A DNA stretch of 64,000 nt, taken from the NCBI GenBank assembly GCA_018711185.1, contig DVIQ01000073.1:62001-126000 (forward strand), given 5' to 3'. Both the position numbers and the translations under genes were made by a program. The number at the start of each line of letters is the position of its first letter. The first letter of the stretch is position 1. Below the pieces are notes generated by a model. The model searched no databases, was not told the DNA's origin, and was given only the letters and a program-made list of their open reading frames with translations. The DNA is from Candidatus Limivivens intestinipullorum (GTDB taxonomy: Bacteria; Bacillota; Clostridia; Lachnospirales; Lachnospiraceae). Positions 56,753-64,000 of this stretch are shown in pieces.

Positions 56753-56781
56753 TTGACAAAGCGTGTATACGGCTATATACT
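56753..56781 (+). promoter_or_regulatory. Promoter of the fatty acid synthesis operon
   Basis: TTGACA (56753-56758), 17-nt spacer, TATACT (56776-56781): a near-perfect sigma-A promoter, about 60 nt before acpP. Confidence 0.85.
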
Positions 56782-56808
56782 TTGAACATCAAAATATTTG
56801 ATTCCAAA
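56781..56808 (+). promoter_or_regulatory. FabT/FabR-like operator pair
   Basis: TTTGAACATCAAA (56781-56793) is a perfect TTTGA-N3-TCAAA dyad overlapping the transcription start. TTTGATTCCAAA (56797-56808) is a second imperfect copy. MarR-family FabT regulators of Firmicutes bind boxes of this form before fatty acid genes. Confidence 0.65.
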
Positions 56809-56840
56809 ATAAAAAGAAAGAGATAAAAGGAGATTCAATC

Positions 56841-57074
56841 ATGTTAGAAAAAATGAAAGAGATTATCGCGGAGCAGTTAAATTGCGAGGCTGACACCATT
56901 ACAGAGGAGACTTCCTTTAAGGACGATCTGGGAGCGGATTCCCTGGATCTGTTCGAGCTGGTTATGGCTCTGGAAGATGAGTATTCAGTGGAGATTCCGT
57001 CTGAGGATCTGGAAAGCCTGACCACAGTAGGGGCGGTTATGGACTATCTCAAGAATAAAGGCGTAGAGGCATAA
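56841..57074 (+). CDS. acpP: Acyl carrier protein
   Basis: 77 residues, AAAAGGAGATT upstream. DLGADSLDLFELVMALEDEY contains the Ser (GADSLD) that receives 4'-phosphopantetheine. Carrier for all steps of fatty acid elongation encoded downstream. First gene of the operon. Confidence 0.96.
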   Translation: MLEKMKEIIAEQLNCEADTITEETSFKDDLGADSLDLFELVMALEDEYSVEIPSEDLESLTTVGAVMDYLKNKGVEA

Positions 57075-57110
57075 CTCGCAGATATGAGTCTAGAGGAACA
57101 GGAGGCACCT

Positions 57111-58034
57111 ATGGAAACAAGAGTTACCAGACTTCTGGGAATTGAAAAACCGATCATTCAGGGAGGCATGGCCTGGGTTGCCGAGTACAACCTGGCTTCC
57201 GCCGTTTCCGCGGCAGGAGGACTTGGCCTGATCGGCGCCGCCAGCGCGCCGGCGGATGTGGTAAGGGATTATATACATAAGGTAAAAGAGCGGACGGACA
57301 AGCCCTTCGGAGTCAATGTTATGCTGCTTAGTCCCTATGCGGACGAAGTGGCGAAGGTGGTTGCGGAAGAGGGCGTTAAGGTGGTTACCACCGGCGCCGG
57401 GAATCCGGAGAAGTATATGGACATGTGGAAAGCCGCGGGAGTGAAGGTAATCCCGGTAGTCGCAAGCGTAGCTTTGGCCCGCAGGATGGAAAAATACGGT
57501 GCGGATGCCGTTGTGGCAGAGGGTATGGAGTCCGGCGGCCACATCGGTTCACAGACCACGATGACGCTGGTTCCCCAGGTAGTGGATGCCGTGAGCATTC
57601 CCGTGATCGCGGCCGGAGGTATCGGCGACGGAAGGGGCTTCGCGGCGGCTATGATGCTGGGAGCGGAGGCCGTTCAGATCGGTACCCGTTTTGTGGTGGC
57701 TAAAGAGTCCATCGCAAGCCAGAATTACAAAGACCGGGTTATCAAGGCCAAGGATATCGATTCCGAGGTGACTGGTATGAGCCACGGCCATCCGATTCGC
57801 TGTCTGCGCAACCAGATGACCAGAGAGTATCTGAAGCTGGAAAAAGAAGGGGCTCCCTTCGAAGAGCTGGAAAAGCTGACCCTTGGCTCTCTGCGCAAGG
57901 CAGTTATGGACGGGGACGTGGTACATGGAACCGTAATGGCCGGACAGATTGCTGGTTTGATTTCCAAAGAGCAGACCTGTCAGGAGATCATCGACGAGAT
58001 CCTTGACGAGGCGGAGAAGCTTCTGAAGAGGTAA
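57111..58034 (+). CDS. fabK: Enoyl-ACP reductase FabK (FMN)
   Basis: 307 residues from ATG 57111 (ACAGGAGGCACC upstream; an earlier in-frame ATG at 57084 lacks an RBS and family match). IEKPIIQGGMAWVAEYNLAS at the N-terminus; AEGMESGGHIGSQTTMTLVP and VIAAGGIGDGRGFAAAMMLG are FMN-binding segments of FabK. Reduces trans-2-enoyl-ACP with NAD(P)H; triclosan-resistant alternative to FabI. Confidence 0.95.
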   Translation: METRVTRLLGIEKPIIQGGMAWVAEYNLASAVSAAGGLGLIGAASAPADVVRDYIHKVKERTDKPFGVNVMLLSPYADEVAKVVAEEGVKVVTTGAGNPEKYMDMWKAAGVKVIPVVASVALARRMEKYGADAVVAEGMESGGHIGSQTTMTLVPQVVDAVSIPVIAAGGIGDGRGFAAAMMLGAEAVQIGTRFVVAKESIASQNYKDRVIKAKDIDSEVTGMSHGHPIRCLRNQMTREYLKLEKEGAPFEELEKLTLGSLRKAVMDGDVVHGTVMAGQIAGLISKEQTCQEIIDEILDEAEKLLKR

Positions 58035-58037
58035 GAT

Positions 58038-58958
58038 ATGAAAAAAATCGCATTTGTGTTCCCCGGGCAAGGTGCCCAGTATGTGGGAATGGGCAAGGAT
58101 TTTTACGAACAGATACCCGTGTGCAGATCCGTGTTTGATCTGGCGGGAAAGACGACAGGGCTGGATCTTCCGGCCCTCTGTTTTGAAGAAAACGAAAAAA
58201 TAAACATTACAGAGTATACCCAGATTGCCATGCTGACGGTGTCCGCGGCAATCCTGGAGGCTGTAAAGGAGCAGGGAATTGTCTCTTCCGTAAATGCCGG
58301 ATTAAGTCTTGGGGAATACGGCGCCCTGATCGCCTCCGGCGTCATGGCCATGGAGGACGCGTTCCGGGTGGTTCGAAAAAGGGGTATTCTGATGCAGGAG
58401 GCTGTGCCGGAGGGCGGCGCTATGTCCGCGGTGCTTGGACTGGATGGAGAGAAGATCGCCCGGATCTGTCAGGATACGCCCGGAACGGTTTCTGTGGCAA
58501 ACTATAACTGCCCCGGACAGATTGTCATTACCGGCGAGGCTGCCGCTGTGGCCGCGGCCGGCGAGGCTATGAAGGAAGCCGGCGCGAAGAGGGTTGTGCC
58601 ACTGAAGGTAAGCGGGCCTTTCCACAGCGCCATGCTGGCGGATGCCGGAAAGAAGCTGGGTGAATACCTGGAAGACGTAAGCCTTGGCGAAATTCGGATT
58701 CCGTATCTGACGAATGTGACCGGAGACTATGTGACGAATGTTTCCGAGGTCAAGGGGCTTCTGGCGAGGCAGGTGGCTTCCTCTGTACTCTGGCAGCAGA
58801 GCGTGGAGCGGATGATCGCCGATGGCGTGGAGCTCTTTGTGGAGCTTGGCCCTGGAAAGACGCTTACGGGCTTTCTGCGGAAGATCAACCGCGGCGCGCA
58901 GGGAATCAATGTGGAGACGGTGGCGGACCTTGAAAAGGCCATAGCCGTATGCCGCTGA
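58038..58958 (+). CDS. fabD: Malonyl-CoA:ACP transacylase
   Basis: 306 residues. [20 protein letters not shown], active Ser in [10 protein letters not shown], and His in SGPFHSAML. Loads malonyl groups onto AcpP. Three bases after fabK. Confidence 0.95.
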   Translation: MKKIAFVFPGQGAQYVGMGKDFYEQIPVCRSVFDLAGKTTGLDLPALCFEENEKINITEYTQIAMLTVSAAILEAVKEQGIVSSVNAGLSLGEYGALIASGVMAMEDAFRVVRKRGILMQEAVPEGGAMSAVLGLDGEKIARICQDTPGTVSVANYNCPGQIVITGEAAAVAAAGEAMKEAGAKRVVPLKVSGPFHSAMLADAGKKLGEYLEDVSLGEIRIPYLTNVTGDYVTNVSEVKGLLARQVASSVLWQQSVERMIADGVELFVELGPGKTLTGFLRKINRGAQGINVETVADLEKAIAVCR

Positions 58959-59025
58959 AACGCTTCACCCCGAGTCTATGCCGCCGGATGAGCGGCAGAC
59001 TTTCATTAGTAAGGAAGGAAAAAGT

Positions 59026-59766
59026 ATGCTGGAAAATAAAGTGGCTCTTGTGACGGGAGCGAGCCGCGGAATCGGCCGGGAGATCGCGAAGACTCTGGCC
59101 ATGAACGGCGCTTTCGTGATTGTAAACTACAATGGCTCAAAAGAGCGGGCCGATGAGACGGTTGAGGAAATCCGAGCAAACGGCGGTTCGGCTGCGGCCT
59201 TTCAGTGCAACGTGTCGGATTTTGCCCAGACGGAAGCCATGGTGAAGGAGCTGGTGGCAGCTTATAAGCATATCGACATTCTTGTGAACAACGCCGGGAT
59301 CACCAGAGACGGTTTGATTATGAAAATGTCAGAGGAGGACTTTGACAAGGTCATTGAGACGAATCTGAAAGGAACCTTCAACACCATCCGTCATCTGACC
59401 AGGCAGATGCTCAAGCAGAAAAGCGGCCGAATCATTAATATTTCTTCTGTTTCCGGCGTCCTTGGAAACGCGGGACAGGCGAACTACGCGGCTTCAAAGG
59501 CAGGAGTGATCGGCCTTACAAAGACCATGGCCAGGGAACTGGCAAGCCGCGGGATCACGGTAAACGCGGTGGCTCCGGGATTCATTGACACAGATATGAC
59601 GAGCGTGCTCTCAGAAAGCGTAAAAGAAGCCGCTGTGGCCCAGATTCCGCTGGGACATTTCGGAAGCCCCAAAGATGTGGCGGAGACCGTCGCATTTCTG
59701 GCGTCTGACAAAGCGGGTTATATCACCGGCCAGGTCATCCACGTGGACGGCGGCATGGCGATCTGA
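59026..59766 (+). CDS. fabG: 3-oxoacyl-ACP reductase
   Basis: 246 residues from ATG 59026 (AAGGAAGGAAA upstream). NADPH motif [19 protein letters not shown], catalytic Ser (ISSVSG) and YAASK. Second step of the elongation cycle. Confidence 0.96.
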   Translation: MLENKVALVTGASRGIGREIAKTLAMNGAFVIVNYNGSKERADETVEEIRANGGSAAAFQCNVSDFAQTEAMVKELVAAYKHIDILVNNAGITRDGLIMKMSEEDFDKVIETNLKGTFNTIRHLTRQMLKQKSGRIINISSVSGVLGNAGQANYAASKAGVIGLTKTMARELASRGITVNAVAPGFIDTDMTSVLSESVKEAAVAQIPLGHFGSPKDVAETVAFLASDKAGYITGQVIHVDGGMAI

Positions 59767-59780
59767 TGGAGGAGAAAAAC

Positions 59781-61022
59781 ATGAGACGAGTAGTAGTGAC
59801 GGGAATGGGCGCGATTACGCCCATTGGGCTTGACGTAGAGAGCTTTTGGAAAAGCGTAAAAGAAAAAAAGACCGGATTCGGCCCTATTACAAAGTTTGAC
59901 ACCACGGATTACAAGGTAAAGCTGGCGGCAGAGGTGAAGGGATTCCAGGGAAAAGATTACATGGACCCGAAATCCGCCAGAAGGATGGAGCTCTTCAGCC
60001 AGTACGCGGTGGCCGCCGCCAGGGAAGCCCTTGCGCAGTCCGGCCTGAACATGGAAGAAGAGGATCCCTACAGAGTAGGGGTGTCCATTGGTTCCGGAAT
60101 CGGAAGCCTCCAGGTGACGGAAAAAGAACATGAGAAAATCCTCACAAAGGGACCGTCCAGAGTCAATCCTCTGATGGTTCCCCTGATGATTTCGAACATG
60201 GCGGCGGGCAATGTCTCCATTATGTTCGGCTTAAAGGGAAAAAGCATCAATGTGGTGACGGCCTGCGCCACGGGAACCAATTCCATCGGGGAAGCCATGC
60301 GCAGCATCCAGTACGGGGAGGCGGACGTGATGGCTGCCGGAGGAACCGAGGCCAGCATCTGCCCTCTGGGCGTGGCGGGTTTTACCGCTTTGACCGCTCT
60401 TTCCACAAGCGAGGATCCTGCCAGATGTTCCATTCCTTTTGACAAGGACCGCAGCGGTTTTGTCATGGGCGAAGGCGCGGCAGTGGTTATCCTGGAAGAG
60501 CTTGAGCACGCAAAAAGACGGGGCGCTACGATTCTTGCGGAGGTAGCCGGATACGGCACCAGCAGCGACGCCTACCATATCACATCGCCTGCCGAGGACG
60601 GCGAGGGTGCCGCAAAAGCCATGGAAAACGCCATTGCGGACGCGGGTATTGCCCTTGAGGATGTCAAGTACATCAATGCCCACGGAACAAGCACCCATCA
60701 CAATGATCTGTTCGAGACCAGAGCCATTAAGAAGCTGTTCGGCGAACACGCATACCAGATGTATATTAATTCCACCAAGTCCATGGTGGGGCATATGCTG
60801 GGCGCGGCCGGAGCCATTGAGTTTCTTACCTGTGTAAAAGAGCTCCAGGAAGGGTATATTCATCCCACTGTGGGGCTGCGGGAGAGCGAGGAAGAGCTTG
60901 ACCTGAATTATGTAAAGGGAGAGGGCGTGGAACTGCCGCTTGAATACGCTCTGAGCAATTCTCTGGGCTTTGGCGGCCACAATGCCAGCATTCTTGTGAA
61001 GAGATACCGGGAGGACGCGTAA
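59781..61022 (+). CDS. fabF: 3-oxoacyl-ACP synthase II
   Basis: 413 residues from ATG 59781 (TGGAGGAG upstream). Catalytic Cys in VTACATGTNS, His in INAHGTSTHHND and in SMVGHMLGAAG. Condenses malonyl-ACP with acyl-ACP. Stop overlaps accB start (TAATG). Confidence 0.96.
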   Translation: MRRVVVTGMGAITPIGLDVESFWKSVKEKKTGFGPITKFDTTDYKVKLAAEVKGFQGKDYMDPKSARRMELFSQYAVAAAREALAQSGLNMEEEDPYRVGVSIGSGIGSLQVTEKEHEKILTKGPSRVNPLMVPLMISNMAAGNVSIMFGLKGKSINVVTACATGTNSIGEAMRSIQYGEADVMAAGGTEASICPLGVAGFTALTALSTSEDPARCSIPFDKDRSGFVMGEGAAVVILEELEHAKRRGATILAEVAGYGTSSDAYHITSPAEDGEGAAKAMENAIADAGIALEDVKYINAHGTSTHHNDLFETRAIKKLFGEHAYQMYINSTKSMVGHMLGAAGAIEFLTCVKELQEGYIHPTVGLRESEEELDLNYVKGEGVELPLEYALSNSLGFGGHNASILVKRYREDA

Positions 61023-61474
61023 TGGAACTGGATCACATTTTGAAAATTATTGATAAGGTTTCCGAGTCCGGCGTGACGAGCTTTTATTACGAAGAGGGAA
61101 ATCTGAAGCTTTCCGTTAAGAAAAAGGAAAAGCAGGTGGTCGCGGCGGCCCCTGTCCAGATGGCGGCGCTGCCGGCTGAGACGGTGTCTGTGCCTTTGGC
61201 GGCCCCGGCGGCTCCGAGCCAGGAAGCGGCGCTTCCTGCGGGAAACATGGTGGAGTCTCCTCTGGTGGGAACCTTCTACAGCGCTCCGAATCCGGATTCC
61301 GCGGCTTTTGTAAAGGTTGGGGATTCTGTGAAAAAGGGGCAGGTTCTCGGAATTATCGAGGCCATGAAGCTGATGAACGAGGTGGAGAGCGAGTACGACG
61401 GCGTGGTGAAAGCCATTCTGGTGGAAAATGAGCAGATGGTGGAATACGGCCAGCCGTTGTTCATCATCGGATAG
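61022..61474 (+). CDS. accB: Biotin carboxyl carrier protein of acetyl-CoA carboxylase
   Basis: 150 residues. Ala/Pro-rich linker (PLAAPAAPSQEAALPAG) and biotinyl domain with Lys in EAMKLMNE. Carries carboxybiotin between AccC and AccD/A. Confidence 0.95.
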   Translation: MELDHILKIIDKVSESGVTSFYYEEGNLKLSVKKKEKQVVAAAPVQMAALPAETVSVPLAAPAAPSQEAALPAGNMVESPLVGTFYSAPNPDSAAFVKVGDSVKKGQVLGIIEAMKLMNEVESEYDGVVKAILVENEQMVEYGQPLFIIG

Positions 61475-61483
61475 GAGGCAGTT

Positions 61484-61912
61484 ATGTCCGTTTTAACGAC
61501 AAAGGAAATTATGGAGATCATCCCGCACCGGCAGCCGATGCTTCTGATCGATACCATCGAGGAGCTGGAGGAAGGCAAACGCGCGGTTGGAAAGAAATGC
61601 GTAAGCTATAACGAGCCGTATTTCGGCGGCCATTTTCCCCAGGAGCCGGTGATGCCGGGAGTTCTGATCGTGGAAGCCCTGGCCCAGGTGGGAGCGGTGG
61701 TTATGCTGAAGTGCCCGGAATTTCAAGGAAAGACCGCGTATTTTGGCGGCATTGACAAGTGCAAATTCCGCCGGAAAGTGGTTCCGGGAGATGTGCTGAT
61801 GCTGGAAGTGGAAATGATTAAGAAAAAAGGGCCGATGGGCGTGGGAAAGGCCACAGCCACGGTAGACGGTAAGGTGGCCGTTTCCGCGGAGCTGACCTTT
61901 GCCATCGGCTGA
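61484..61912 (+). CDS. fabZ: 3-hydroxyacyl-ACP dehydratase
   Basis: 142 residues. [20 protein letters not shown], catalytic His in YFGGHFP and Glu in [13 protein letters not shown]. Dehydrates hydroxyacyl-ACP. It lies between accB and accC as in many Clostridia. Confidence 0.96.
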   Translation: MSVLTTKEIMEIIPHRQPMLLIDTIEELEEGKRAVGKKCVSYNEPYFGGHFPQEPVMPGVLIVEALAQVGAVVMLKCPEFQGKTAYFGGIDKCKFRRKVVPGDVLMLEVEMIKKKGPMGVGKATATVDGKVAVSAELTFAIG

Positions 61913-61926
61913 GAGGGCGGATTGGA

Positions 61927-63273
61927 ATGTTTCAGAAAATACTGATTGCCAACAGAGGAGAGATCGCGGTGCGGATCATACGCGCCTGCCGGGAGCTGGG
62001 AATTAAAACCGTGGCGGTGTATTCCCAGGCGGACAGCGAGGCTTTGCACACCCAGCTTGCGGACGAGGCGGTCTGCATCGGCCCGGCGCCAAGCGCCAAG
62101 TCGTACCTGAATATGGAGCAGATTATCAGCGCGACCATCGCCACAAAGGCTGAGGCCATTCATCCGGGGTTTGGTTTTCTGTCGGAAAACAGCCGGTTCG
62201 CGGAGATGTGCCGTCAGTGCAACATCACCTTTATCGGCCCTTCTCCGGAGGTTATGCGCAGAATGGGAAATAAATCCGAGGCCAGAGCTACCATGATGCG
62301 TGCCGGCGTCCCGGTGGTGCCGGGCACAAAGGAAGCTGTCTATGACGTGGAGCGGGGACGCGCCCTGGCGGAGGAAATAGGCTATCCGGTTATGATCAAG
62401 GCTTCCTCCGGCGGCGGCGGAAAAGGCATGCGCGTTTCCGAGGGCCCGGAGGATTTTGAGGAGAACTTCAAAACCGCCCAGTTGGAGTCGGTGAAGGGCT
62501 TCGGAGACGACGCCATGTACATCGAGAAATTCATCGCGGGGCCAAAGCATGTGGAGTTTCAGATTCTGGCGGATAAATTCGGCAATGTGATTCAGCTTGG
62601 GGAGCGCGACTGCTCCATTCAGCGCAATCATCAGAAGGTGATTGAGGAATCTCCCTGCTCTGTTTTGACGCCGGAACTTCGAAAGGCCATGGGAGAGACG
62701 GCTGTCCGGGCCGCAAAGGCAGTGGGCTATGAGAACGCTGGCACCATCGAGTTCCTTCTGGACCGGGACAAAAATTTTTATTTTATGGAAATGAATACCC
62801 GGATCCAGGTGGAGCATCCGGTGACAGAGATGGTGTCCGGTGTGGATCTGGTAAAACAGCAGATCTATATCGCCGCGGGACTTCCCCTTTCCATTACCCA
62901 GGATCAGGTGGAGCTTCGGGGGCATGCTATCGAGTGCCGGATCAACGCGGAGGATCCTTATAAGAAGTTTCGTCCTTGCCCGGGGACGCTTAAGGAGGTT
63001 CATTTTCCCGGCGGATTCGGCGTCCGCATCGATTCCGCTGCCTATACGGATTATGAGATTCCGCCCTATTACGATTCCATGATCGCCAAAGTAATTGTCC
63101 ACGATGACACCAGGGACGGAGCGATCCGGAAAATGAGGAGCACCCTGGGAGAGCTGATCCTGGACGGGGTGGTGACGAATCTGGATTTCCAGTATGAAAT
63201 CTTGAACAACGAAGAGTTTCAGAAGGGAAATTTTACGACAGATTTTATTTCCCAGCAGTTCCCGGACATGTAA
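61927..63273 (+). CDS. accC: Biotin carboxylase of acetyl-CoA carboxylase
   Basis: 448 residues. ILIANRGEIAVRIIRACREL, ATP-grasp loop SSGGGGKGMRV, MEMNTRIQVEHPVTEMVSGV. Carboxylates biotin on AccB with ATP and bicarbonate. Confidence 0.96.
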   Translation: MFQKILIANRGEIAVRIIRACRELGIKTVAVYSQADSEALHTQLADEAVCIGPAPSAKSYLNMEQIISATIATKAEAIHPGFGFLSENSRFAEMCRQCNITFIGPSPEVMRRMGNKSEARATMMRAGVPVVPGTKEAVYDVERGRALAEEIGYPVMIKASSGGGGKGMRVSEGPEDFEENFKTAQLESVKGFGDDAMYIEKFIAGPKHVEFQILADKFGNVIQLGERDCSIQRNHQKVIEESPCSVLTPELRKAMGETAVRAAKAVGYENAGTIEFLLDRDKNFYFMEMNTRIQVEHPVTEMVSGVDLVKQQIYIAAGLPLSITQDQVELRGHAIECRINAEDPYKKFRPCPGTLKEVHFPGGFGVRIDSAAYTDYEIPPYYDSMIAKVIVHDDTRDGAIRKMRSTLGELILDGVVTNLDFQYEILNNEEFQKGNFTTDFISQQFPDM

Positions 63274-63361
63274 GGAACTGACGGCTGCAATATTGGAGGG
63301 CACAGCCGCGGCGGCTGACAGGCTGCCGCGGGCGCGCAGGATTTAAAAAAGGAGTACGGAC

Positions 63362-64000
63362 ATGGCAAAATTGCGGGATATGTTTAAAAAGACCTCCTAT
63401 CTTACCATCAGCCGGACGGCAGATCCGGAAGAGAGGAAAGAGGAGACCGAAAAAGTGCCGGAAAACAGCGCTCCGGGGGAAGAGGAGACGCAGAAGGAGA
63501 ACAAAACGCCGGAGCCGTCTGTTCCGGCAGGCCTTTGGGTAAAATGCCCCAAGTGCGGCGAAATGCTCTATAAGCAGGATGTGGTGGAGCATTTTTACTC
63601 CTGTCCCAAGTGCGGCGGCTGCTTTCGGATTAAGACGAAAACCAGAATCCGCATGGTGGTGGATAAGAATAGCTTTGAGGAGTGGGAGACGGACATCGAA
63701 GACAAAAACTCCCTGGATTTTCCGGGATATGAGAAAAAGCTGGCGGCGGTTCGGGAGAAGACGCATCTTCACGAGGCGGTGACGGTGGGAAAAGCCACCA
63801 TCGGCGGTGTGGAGACGGTAATCGGCGTGTGCGATGCCCGGTTTATGATGAGCAGCATGGGTTATGTGGTAGGTGAGCGGATCACCAGAGCAGTGGAACG
63901 GGCCACCAAGCTGCGGCTTCCCGTTGTACTGTTCTGCTGCTCCGGCGGAGCCAGAATGCAGGAGGGCATTGTCTCTCTGATGCAGATGGCGAAAACCAGC
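63362..64000 (+). CDS. accD: Acetyl-CoA carboxylase carboxyltransferase beta, 3' end outside window
   Basis: The first 213 codons. AAAAGGAGTACGG precedes ATG. A 45-residue acidic N-terminus precedes the zinc finger ([13 protein letters not shown], then CPKCGGCF) and the start of the carboxyltransferase domain ([20 protein letters not shown]). accA is expected just beyond the edge. Confidence 0.95.
   Translation, partial: MAKLRDMFKKTSYLTISRTADPEERKEETEKVPENSAPGEEETQKENKTPEPSVPAGLWVKCPKCGEMLYKQDVVEHFYSCPKCGGCFRIKTKTRIRMVVDKNSFEEWETDIEDKNSLDFPGYEKKLAAVREKTHLHEAVTVGKATIGGVETVIGVCDARFMMSSMGYVVGERITRAVERATKLRLPVVLFCCSGGARMQEGIVSLMQMAKTS

Noticed and set aside
61723-63303. Long minus-strand open frame of 526 codons
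   Set aside because: It is antisense to accC and fabZ, whose protein matches are unambiguous; the antisense translation has no family features and no RBS.
1-64000. CRISPR array, retron or diversity-generating retroelement
   Set aside because: No regularly spaced direct repeats, no reverse transcriptase motif (YxDD in RT context) and no template/variable repeat pair were seen near the fibre genes.

Overview
The window looks like a chromosome segment of a spore-forming, low-to-mid GC member of Clostridia, most likely Lachnospiraceae. Evidence: strong AGGAGG ribosome binding sites, a cotJ spore coat operon, an acpP-fabK-fabD-fabG-fabF-accB-fabZ-accC-accD fatty acid operon using the FMN enoyl reductase FabK, and a GH42 beta-galactosidase. 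No rRNA is present, so the genus is not assigned.

Layout: (1) 1-2313, host: 3' part of a GH42 gene and a fragment of cotJC. (2) 2314-54194, an apparently complete prophage of about 51.9 kb. (3) 54195-64000, host: 5' fragment of cotJC, cotJB, cotJA, an ftsW/rodA-type gene, a structured intergenic repeat, and the fatty acid operon running off the right edge in accD.

The prophage splits cotJC between two Gly codons. Joining its two ends gives a 48-bp attP-like site with imperfect inverted symmetry (20 of 24 positions). Host and phage share only a short core (7 of 8 bases). That pattern fits a large serine integrase, and a 480-aa one (2370-3812) lies beside attL. A complete tyrosine recombinase (53229-54152) lies beside attR, so attP is flanked by recombinases of two unrelated families. 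The serine recombinase operon is preceded by a vegetative-type promoter and by a sequence resembling a mother-cell sigma-E promoter. The split coat gene may therefore be a sporulation intervening element, but the distal cotJC fragment ends 33 codons in, so the rejoined gene would still be truncated.

Prophage regions: 2370-8017 (minus strand) is integration plus accessory cargo: two HicB-like proteins without HicA, a Uma2-type nuclease, a three-gene DUF4065 (Panacea-type) operon, a YgiT-type zinc finger and a DUF4160 pair. 8034-10268 is the lysogeny switch: a CI/LexA-like repressor, a Cro-like protein, operators of the form TACG-N6-CCGTA, and a cluster of ribbon-helix-helix regulators with TGACG repeats. 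10946-24733 holds early genes: a DnaD/DUF4373-like replication protein, an RNase H-like protein, an HNH-like protein, many small translationally coupled zinc-ribbon proteins, two orphan DNA methyltransferases and an ArpU-like late regulator. A phage tRNA-Met(CAU) with initiator features follows. 25034-33012 is a lambda-like head module (TerS, TerL/GpA, portal, protease with nested scaffold, decoration protein, capsid E). 33025-50347 is a P2-like contractile tail (sheath, tube, E/E' chaperone, tape measure, X, D, V, U-like, W, J, I, H, fibres, XkdX). 50347-52144 is lysis (holin, CHAP-LysM endolysin). 52292-54152 holds a small regulator, an operator-controlled small gene and the tyrosine integrase.
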